36,738 bases of DNA from JAOUEE01 sp051011595 (lineage in GTDB: Bacteria > Actinomycetota > Acidimicrobiia > Acidimicrobiales > SHLQ01), in the NCBI GenBank assembly GCA_051011595.1, contig JBPCTQ010000221.1, positions 1 through 36,738 of the forward strand, in the 5' to 3' direction. Made by a program: the position numbers and the translations under genes. Position 1 is the stretch's first letter. Each line of letters begins with the position of its first letter. Below are positions 31,079 to 36,738 of this stretch, piece by piece. The notes under the pieces were generated by a model. The model was not told the DNA's origin. It made no database searches and saw only the letters and a list, made by a program, of their open reading frames with translations.

Positions 31079-33114
31079 CCGGGCAGCTCCCCTGTCTGCA
31101 GGAGGTGCTCGAAGCCGCCCTCGTCGAGCACGGGCACCCCCGCCTGCTCGGCCTTGGTGACCTTCGACGCACCCGGTTCGGCCCCCACCACCAGGGCGAA
31201 TGTTTTCTTGGACACCGATCCGGGTGACTTCCCGCCTCGGGCCTTGATGGCGGCGGCGGCTTCGTCGCGGGAATACCCGTCGAGAGTGCCGCTCACCACC
31301 ACCGACTTGCCGTCCAGCACCGGTTCCTCGTCGGCCACCACCACCTCGGGACCTTCGAAGTTGACCTCCTGGGCCCGGAGCTTCTCCACGATGGCCCGAT
31401 TCCCGTCGTCGGCGAACCACTCCGCCACTGCGTGGGCGATGACCGGTCCGACCCCGTCGATGGCGGCCAACTCGTCCTCGTCGGCGGCCGCGATGCGGTC
31501 GAGGTGCCCGAAGCTGGTGGCCAGGAGCTCGGCGACCGCGCCGCCCATGTGGCGGATGTTGAGACCGAACAGCAGGTTGGCCAGGGGCCGCTGCTTGGAG
31601 ATCTCGATGGCGCCGGCCAGGTTGGTGACCGACAGCTCGCCGAATCCTTCCAACTCGCGAACCCGGTCGAGATCGAGGGTGTAGATGTCGGCGATGTCAC
31701 CGATGAGGTCGAGCTCGGTGAACAGCTGCACCGTTCGCTCGCCGAACCCCTCGATGTCCATGGCACCCCGCGACGCGAAGTGCTCGATCCAACCATCGAG
31801 TTGGAGGGGGCACGTCGGGTTGAGGCAGTAGTGGGCTGCGTCGTCGCCGTCGCGGGTGAGCGCGTGACCCACCGGGCAGGGACAGATCGAGGGGAACGAC
31901 CACTCGGGGAGACCCTTGGGCCGATCGGCCAGGACCGGCCGCAGCACCTCGGGAATGACATCGCCGGCTTTGCGCACCACCACCGTGTCGCCCGGCCGCA
32001 CATCTTTCACCTTCACCTGATCTTCGTTGTGCAGGGTGGCCATACCCACGGTGGAGCCGCCGACGAAGACCGGTTCGAGCACCGCGAACGGTGTGGCCTT
32101 GCCCTTACCCCCGATCGAGACCTGGATCTCACGGAGGAGTGTGGTCTTCTCCTCGGGCGGGAACTTGAAGGCGATGGCCCAGCGGGGTGCCTTGGCGGTG
32201 ACCCCGAGCTCACGCTGGAGGGCGAGGTCGTCGACCTTCACCACCGAACCGTCGATCTCGTACGGCAGGTCATGACGACGGTCGAGGGCCGACGCCACGT
32301 AGGCCTTGATCTCGTCGAGCGAGCCGAACACTCGGGCTTCGGGATTGACGGGCAGTCCCAACGACTCCATGAACTCGAGCGTTGCGTGGTGGGAGTCGAA
32401 TTCGGGTCCGCCCTGCACCTCACCGATCTGGTACGCCCAGAAGGCCAGGCCGCGGGTTGCGGTGATGGTGGGATCCTTCTGACGCAACGAGCCGGCGGCG
32501 GTGTTGCGGGGGTTCACGTAGGTGCGCTCGCCTTGCTCGCGGAGGCCCTCGTTGAGGGCATCGAAGGTGGCGATGGGCATGTACACCTCGCCCCGAGCCT
32601 CCAGCACAGGCGGGGCTCCCTTGCCGAGTTGGTGGGGCACCGCGGCGATGGTGGCCACGTTGGCGGTGACATCCTCGCCCACCCGGCCGTTGCCCCGGGT
32701 GGCGGCCTGCACCAGGCGACCCTGTTCGTACCGGATGGAGATGGCCAAGCCGTCGAACTTCAGCTCGCAGGCGTACGCCGGTACCGACCGGCCGTCGAGG
32801 CGTCGGTCGAGACGCTGGACCCAGGCCTCCAGCTCGTCGAGGTCGAAGGCGTTGTCGAGTGACATCATCGGCAGCCGGTGTTCGACTGGGGCGAAGGCCG
32901 CAGACGGTGCCCCGCCGATCCGGTCGAGAACGGGGTCGGGCAGCGACGCAGCCAGATCGGGATGGTCGTCTTCGAGGCCCCTGAGCTCGACCACCAGGGC
33001 GTCCCACTCGGCGTCGGGGATGGTGGGTGCGTCGTCCTCGTAGTACGCCCGATTGTGGTCGGCGATCTGGTGGCGAAGCTCGAGGATGCGCTCGGCGGGA
33101 TCGGTGGCGGTCAC
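31075..33114 (-). CDS. ligA: NAD-dependent DNA ligase
   Basis: Seals nicks in replication and repair using NAD+. It has 679 residues, the normal size. The N-terminal Ia domain binds NMN; adenylated Lys119 is in ELKFDG. The OB fold is followed by a four-Cys zinc finger (CPCPVGHALTRDG and CLNPTC, near 415-440), helix-hairpin-helix repeats around VRELEGFGELS and LAAIDGVGPVIA, and a C-terminal BRCT domain starting VLDGKSVVVSGTLDG. GTG 33114 is supported by TAGGCT 6 bases upstream. The divergent membrane protein gene begins 36 bases away. Confidence 0.98.
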   Translation of the reverse strand: MTATDPAERILELRHQIADHNRAYYEDDAPTIPDAEWDALVVELRGLEDDHPDLAASLPDPVLDRIGGAPSAAFAPVEHRLPMMSLDNAFDLDELEAWVQRLDRRLDGRSVPAYACELKFDGLAISIRYEQGRLVQAATRGNGRVGEDVTANVATIAAVPHQLGKGAPPVLEARGEVYMPIATFDALNEGLREQGERTYVNPRNTAAGSLRQKDPTITATRGLAFWAYQIGEVQGGPEFDSHHATLEFMESLGLPVNPEARVFGSLDEIKAYVASALDRRHDLPYEIDGSVVKVDDLALQRELGVTAKAPRWAIAFKFPPEEKTTLLREIQVSIGGKGKATPFAVLEPVFVGGSTVGMATLHNEDQVKVKDVRPGDTVVVRKAGDVIPEVLRPVLADRPKGLPEWSFPSICPCPVGHALTRDGDDAAHYCLNPTCPLQLDGWIEHFASRGAMDIEGFGERTVQLFTELDLIGDIADIYTLDLDRVRELEGFGELSVTNLAGAIEISKQRPLANLLFGLNIRHMGGAVAELLATSFGHLDRIAAADEDELAAIDGVGPVIAHAVAEWFADDGNRAIVEKLRAQEVNFEGPEVVVADEEPVLDGKSVVVSGTLDGYSRDEAAAAIKARGGKSPGSVSKKTFALVVGAEPGASKVTKAEQAGVPVLDEGGFEHLLQTGELPG

Positions 33115-33120
33115 AGCCGG

Positions 33121-33126
33121 AGCCTA
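33121..33126 (-). promoter_or_regulatory. -10 box giving a leaderless ligA transcript
   Basis: TAGGCT on the minus strand, 6 bases before GTG 33114. Only 11 bases separate it from the divergent -10 box at 33138. Confidence 0.5.
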
Positions 33127-33137
33127 GAAGGCACCGC

Positions 33138-33143
33138 TAGCCT
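33138..33143 (+). promoter_or_regulatory. -10 box for the divergent membrane protein gene
   Basis: TAGCCT, 7 bases before ATG 33151, no Shine-Dalgarno. Any -35 would fall in or next to the ligA -10 and start codon. Confidence 0.5.
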
Positions 33144-33150
33144 CGTGGCG

Positions 33151-34008
33151 ATGCGGGCTCCCTGGCTCTTCCGTCTCGGGTGGCTGGTGATTCCGTTCGC
33201 AGCCGGACCAACGATCGCCGATGCCCTCCACTCCACCGCCACACCGGGGCGGACCATCGTGTCGATCGCCGCCTGGCTGTTGTGGGCACTCATCATGGTG
33301 GCCACCGTGGTACCCCGCACCGCCACCTTGACGATGGTGCGCGTCGTGGCCCCGGCCACCGTGGTGGCAGTCGTGTGGGCCACGGCCGAAGCCGGGTTCG
33401 ACGCCACTGCCGCCGTGGGCCTGGTGGTCACCACCGTCACCGCGGCACTGTCGTTCGACCCGGCGCTGGGAGAATCGTTCGCCAACGGATCGGCCTACGG
33501 CGACGAGATCCGGCTGCTCCTGCGGGCGCCGGCTGCAGTGATGGTGGGCCCGCTACCGGTGGCCTGGATGGTCACGGTCGCCGGGCTCTCGGCCGGTCCG
33601 CTGCTGCTGGCCTACCAACAGTGGCTGCCCGGAGCGGTCGCCGTGGCCGTCGGGGTCCCCCTGGCCGGACTGGCGGCCCGATCGCTGCACACCCTGACTC
33701 GCCGCTGGCTGATCTTCGTGCCCGGCGGCCTGGTGGTCCACGACCCGTTGGCCCTCGGCGAACCAGTGCTCGCTCCCGGTCAGATGATCATGTCGGTGAT
33801 TCCGGCACCGGCCGAAGGGGGTGAACGCCTCGATCTCACCGGCGGCGCCTTCGGGTTGGCCCTGCAGGTCGATCTCGACCCGCCGGTGGCCTTCGGGGTG
33901 ACCACCCGACCTCGCCGCACGGTGGTGACCGAAACCACTTCGGTGCTCGTGACCCCCACCCGACCCAACCGGGTCCTGGAACTGGCGCAGCGGTGGCGCC
34001 GCCCCTGA
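33151..34008 (+). CDS. Multi-pass membrane protein of unknown function
   Basis: 285 residues. About six hydrophobic segments occupy residues 5-190 (for example IVSIAAWLLWALIMVATVV and AVAVGVPLAGLAARSL), followed by a soluble C-terminal domain that starts at RRWLIFVPGGLVVHDPLALGEPVL, which resembles the opening strands of small bacterial PH-like membrane domains. No enzyme motif is seen. Its TGA abuts the mnmA stop with no gap: the six bases TGATCA (34006-34011) hold both stop codons. Confidence 0.78.
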   Translation: MRAPWLFRLGWLVIPFAAGPTIADALHSTATPGRTIVSIAAWLLWALIMVATVVPRTATLTMVRVVAPATVVAVVWATAEAGFDATAAVGLVVTTVTAALSFDPALGESFANGSAYGDEIRLLLRAPAAVMVGPLPVAWMVTVAGLSAGPLLLAYQQWLPGAVAVAVGVPLAGLAARSLHTLTRRWLIFVPGGLVVHDPLALGEPVLAPGQMIMSVIPAPAEGGERLDLTGGAFGLALQVDLDPPVAFGVTTRPRRTVVTETTSVLVTPTRPNRVLELAQRWRRP

Positions 34009-35061
34009 TCAGGTCGCCAGGGCGCCTCCCAGCACCTGGTCACCGCGGTACAACACCACACTCTGGCCGGGTGCCACTCGTGGGTGGGGTTCGACCCAGC
34101 ACAGCGTCGATTCGGCGATGTCGGCCGAAGCGGTGCGGCCGTGGGCACTCACCTGCACCTCGAACCGGCCGGCCTCCGGGAGGTGGCTCCACGCCAGATC
34201 GGTGACCGGGGTCTGGTCGACCAACAGGTCGCTTCGAGAACCGACGGTGACCGTGGCCCCCGCCACGTCGATCTCGGTCACGTACCGGGGCTCGCCCCCG
34301 CCCGCGGTCCGTAGCCCCTTGCGTTGTCCCAGGGTGACGAGCTGCACCGAGTCGACCTCACCGACCACCGTGCCGGCGCGGTCGAGCACGCGGGCGGGTG
34401 TCAGCTCGACGCGGTCCTCCAGGAATCGCCGGCGTCCACCGGTGGCGGTGATGAAACACACGTCCTGGCTGTCGGGTTTGTCGGCGGTGCGCAGACCCAG
34501 CCGAGCGGCCTCGGCCCGGACTTGATCCTTGTCGAGATGACCGATGGGCAACTGCAATCGCCGGAGCTGGTCCTGGTCGAGCATGTGCAGCACATAGGAC
34601 TGATCTTTGGCGAGGTCGGCACCCCGTGTGATCCGGCGCACCGGTTCATCGCCGTCGACCGCGCCGTCGTGATCGGCGGCGATGCGAGCGTGGTGACCGG
34701 TGGCCACCTGTTCGAATCCCAGCGCGGTGGCACGAGCCAGCAGCCGATCGAACTTCACGTGGCGGTTGCATTCGATACACGGGTTGGGGGTGAGACCACG
34801 GGCATGGGCCTCGACGTAGGGCTCGACCACGTGCCGATCGAAGTGCTCGCCGAAGTTGAACACGTGGTGTTCGATACCCAACTGCTGGGCCACCCGTCGG
34901 GCATCGTCGACGTCGGACACCGAACAACACCCCGAATCGCTCTCGCCGCCCCAGAGCTTGAGAGTGACACCAACAACGGTGTGACCCTCCTCGACCAGCC
35001 GAGCGGCCGCGACCGACGAGTCGACCCCACCCGACATGGCCACCATGATGGGCGCGGTCAT
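34009..35061 (-). CDS. mnmA: tRNA-specific 2-thiouridylase MnmA
   Basis: Inserts sulfur at C2 of the wobble uridine (position 34) of Lys, Glu and Gln tRNAs, using ATP and a persulfide. It has 350 residues. The PP-loop SGGVDSS (10-16), catalytic Cys95 in NPCIECN and persulfide Cys202 in DVCFI are present, as is TGHHARI. GCC at 44-46 adds two further Cys. The ATG overlaps the cysteine desulfurase stop by four bases, so the sulfur donor and user are made together. Confidence 0.96.
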   Translation of the reverse strand: MTAPIMVAMSGGVDSSVAAARLVEEGHTVVGVTLKLWGGESDSGCCSVSDVDDARRVAQQLGIEHHVFNFGEHFDRHVVEPYVEAHARGLTPNPCIECNRHVKFDRLLARATALGFEQVATGHHARIAADHDGAVDGDEPVRRITRGADLAKDQSYVLHMLDQDQLRRLQLPIGHLDKDQVRAEAARLGLRTADKPDSQDVCFITATGGRRRFLEDRVELTPARVLDRAGTVVGEVDSVQLVTLGQRKGLRTAGGGEPRYVTEIDVAGATVTVGSRSDLLVDQTPVTDLAWSHLPEAGRFEVQVSAHGRTASADIAESTLCWVEPHPRVAPGQSVVLYRGDQVLGGALAT

Positions 35062-36200
35062 GGCGTTCGCACCCGGTCGTGGGCCCGGAGGCGAGCGACG
35101 GCAGGACCCATGGCGGCCAGACAGCGGTCGACGTCGTCAGCTGTTGTTGTTCGCCCCAACGAGAGGCGGAGCGAACCCTGGGCCTGGGCCCGGTCCACTC
35201 CCATGGCCGCCAGCACATGGCTCGGTTCCTGGGCTCCCGACGAACACGATGCTGCCGCCGACGCGTAGATCTCGTCCTGTTCGAGCAGGAACAACAACGC
35301 CTCGCTCTCGATGCCCGCGAAGCACAGGTGGCAGTTGCCGGGGATCTTGTCGGCCCGACGCCCCGTCTCGACCGTGTCGGGCACAGTGGCCACGATCCCG
35401 TCGGCCAGCTCGTCGCGCAAGGCTTCCACTCGGAGGTTGGTGGTGTCGCGGGTCTCGACGGTGACCGCCAGCGCCGCCGCCATGGCGGCGATACCGGCCA
35501 CGTTGTGGGTGCCGGCGCGTCGGCCCCGCTCCTGGCCACCACCCAACAACAGCGGAGCCGGTTCTTTGCCGTTGCGCACCACGAGGGCACCCACCCCGGC
35601 CGGCCCACCGAACTTGTGGGCGCTGATCGAAACCAGGTCGGCCGCTGCGGTGTGGGTGGCCACGTCGAGCCACGGCGCCGCCTGCACCGCATCGGTGTGG
35701 AGGACCGCATCGGGCGCTCGTTGATCGAGCAGCTCACGAATGGGTTCCAGCGGCTGGATCATGCCGTTCTCGTTGTTGACGGCCATGACCGACACCACCG
35801 ACACGTCGGCGTCGAGGGCACCGGCCAACGAGTCGAGGTCGACCGAACCGTCGTGGTGGTGGCCCACCACCCGACCCCCGGCCGCTTCGACCGGATGGAG
35901 CACGGCGTGGTGTTCGGCCGCCGGGCAGACCGCCACCCCAGGCCGGCGGGCCAGGGTGCCCGTGACGGCCAGGTTGTCGGCTTCGGTGCCGCCGGCAGTG
36001 AAGACCACGTCGCCCGGGGCCCCACCGACGAGACCGGCGATGGCCTCGCGGGCCTCGTCGAGCGCCTGCTGGGCCAGGCGGGCCAACCGGTGAGCACCGG
36101 AGGGATTCCCCAGACCGGCATCGTGGATCGCCTGCATCGCCGCCGCCGCTTCATCGCTCAGCGGGGTGGTGGCAGCATGGTCGAGGTAGGTGGATCCCAC
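35058..36200 (-). CDS. Cysteine desulfurase (IscS/NifS family)
   Basis: PLP enzyme that takes sulfur from cysteine as a persulfide; here very likely the donor for MnmA. It has 380 residues. YLDHAATTPL is at the N-terminus; His98 stacks on PLP, Asp170 and Lys196 (SAHKFGGP) hold it, and Cys319 in ASCSSGAQEP carries the persulfide. GTG 36200 is chosen because the family always begins a few residues before YLDHAATTP and because TAAACT lies 7 bases upstream; ATG 36257 would extend into the upstream RDD gene. No Fe-S scaffold gene is near, so general Fe-S assembly is less certain than tRNA thiolation. Confidence 0.94.
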   Translation of the reverse strand: MGSTYLDHAATTPLSDEAAAAMQAIHDAGLGNPSGAHRLARLAQQALDEAREAIAGLVGGAPGDVVFTAGGTEADNLAVTGTLARRPGVAVCPAAEHHAVLHPVEAAGGRVVGHHHDGSVDLDSLAGALDADVSVVSVMAVNNENGMIQPLEPIRELLDQRAPDAVLHTDAVQAAPWLDVATHTAAADLVSISAHKFGGPAGVGALVVRNGKEPAPLLLGGGQERGRRAGTHNVAGIAAMAAALAVTVETRDTTNLRVEALRDELADGIVATVPDTVETGRRADKIPGNCHLCFAGIESEALLFLLEQDEIYASAAASCSSGAQEPSHVLAAMGVDRAQAQGSLRLSLGRTTTADDVDRCLAAMGPAVARLRAHDRVRTP

Positions 36201-36207
36201 CCGGGCT

Positions 36208-36213
36208 AGTTTA
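36208..36213 (-). promoter_or_regulatory. -10 box for the cysteine desulfurase-mnmA operon
   Basis: TAAACT on the minus strand, 7 bases before GTG 36200. Its first three bases are the TAA stop codon of the upstream RDD gene. Confidence 0.5.
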
Positions 36214-36738
36214 CGACGACCAGCGGGCGTGGCGGCTCTGATACGCGGCGGCGACACACACGATGAAGGTCTCGTGGTGCACCGTGGCCGGCGGTGCGTG
36301 GTGGATCTGGGCGGCCAGGTTGGAGGCCAGGCGCTGCCCGAACGACCATCGGGCGTCGGTCCCCAGCTCGTTGAGACGCAGCAGGTACGACCGCACCAGC
36401 CCGTACTGCTGGGTGCTCATCGAGCTGACATCGAGCGAGCTCACGTACGCCTCGTGGCCGTAGGGGGGAAGGAACTGCACGGCCCCGGCGGCCCGCTGGG
36501 CCCGTCGTTCGCGGATCACGAAGGTGCCGGCCGCCAAGTCGCCCAGCCGTTGGTACCGGCGGTTGCCCAGCGCGGTGAGGATGGCGATACCCCCGCCGGT
36601 GGCGTAGATCTCGATGATCTGCATGAGGCTCCGGGTGGAGGCCGCCGTGAACCGGATCGGACCGCCGCTCAAGGTGACCACCCGCAAGCCCAGCGCCATC
36701 TTGCCCACCGTGCGGCCCTGCCAGAGCCACTCACAGAG
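36211..36738 (-). CDS. RDD family membrane protein, 5' end outside window
   Basis: The last 175 codons are present. QGRTVGKMALGLRVV, then TRSLMQIIEI and RRYQRLGDLAAGTFVI, is the typical C-terminal half of an RDD domain (two or three helices). A soluble tail of about 110 residues follows, with no known motif (LDVSSMSTQQYGLVRSYLLRLNEL). RDD proteins are small membrane proteins of poorly defined, possibly transport-related, role. The frame stays open to the window edge, so the start and the first helix are missing. Confidence 0.88.
   Translation of the reverse strand, partial: LCEWLWQGRTVGKMALGLRVVTLSGGPIRFTAASTRSLMQIIEIYATGGGIAILTALGNRRYQRLGDLAAGTFVIRERRAQRAAGAVQFLPPYGHEAYVSSLDVSSMSTQQYGLVRSYLLRLNELGTDARWSFGQRLASNLAAQIHHAPPATVHHETFIVCVAAAYQSRHARWSS

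Overview
This is a gene-dense piece of a high-GC bacterial chromosome. Strong GC bias at third codon positions, many GTG starts, -10-like TANNNT boxes directly in front of start codons, a PASTA-domain Ser/Thr kinase, an SCP2 protein and GatCAB next to LigA and MnmA point to Actinomycetota. The mix (carotenoid oxygenase, haemolysin III, Tat-exported amidohydrolase, sulfatase-like membrane protein) fits best with an Acidimicrobiia-type lineage. That placement is inference, since no rRNA or other marker is present. I see no tRNA, rRNA, CRISPR array, insertion sequence or phage gene, and no gene-free stretch over 300 bases.

Layout. 1-4255 (+): 3' part of a short-chain dehydrogenase, a polyprenyl-phosphate sugar transferase, a tandem-hairpin element that may be a small RNA or a terminator, an enoyl-CoA hydratase and an unknown protein. 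4260-11280 (mostly -): branched-chain amino acid synthesis. ilvB-ilvN-ilvC is preceded by a transcription attenuator with a 10-codon leader peptide (MTRTSVLVVL). ilvD lies further upstream, separated by a NadD/CoaD-like nucleotidyltransferase (+) and an acidic lipoprotein (-). 11355-18281 (+): sulfatase-like membrane protein, a four-gene ABC exporter unit (ATPase-permease-ATPase-permease, each junction an ATGA overlap) and a MATE transporter. 18292-19967: two nearly identical 59-bp palindromic repeats bracketing a seven-repeat beta-propeller lipoprotein. 19946-22010 (-): carotenoid oxygenase plus TetR regulator, with a perfect 17-bp operator-like palindrome sitting on the promoter -35. 22013-27456 (-): haemolysin III, Tat lipoprotein amidohydrolase, gatB, gatA, gatC. 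27519-36738: SCP2 protein, PASTA kinase, small anchored protein, HAD phosphatase, ligA, membrane protein, mnmA, cysteine desulfurase and a partial RDD membrane protein.

How the genes work together. IlvB/IlvN (acetohydroxyacid synthase), IlvC and IlvD form the shared valine/isoleucine pathway, and the attenuator would couple ilvBNC expression to Val/Leu supply. The cysteine desulfurase and MnmA overlap by four bases and form a sulfur relay for tRNA 2-thiouridine. GatCAB performs tRNA-dependent amidation to Gln-tRNA(Gln) and/or Asn-tRNA(Asn). The sugar transferase starts lipid-linked glycan assembly at the membrane. The carotenoid oxygenase and TetR look like a self-regulated apocarotenoid or aromatic-olefin cleavage unit.

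A recurring theme is transcription start at or next to the start codon: ten genes show TANNNT 6 to 9 bases before ATG/GTG with little or no Shine-Dalgarno sequence. The items most worth following up are the ilv attenuator, the 59-bp repeat pair around the propeller lipoprotein, the carotenoid oxygenase/TetR operator and the tandem-hairpin RNA candidate.
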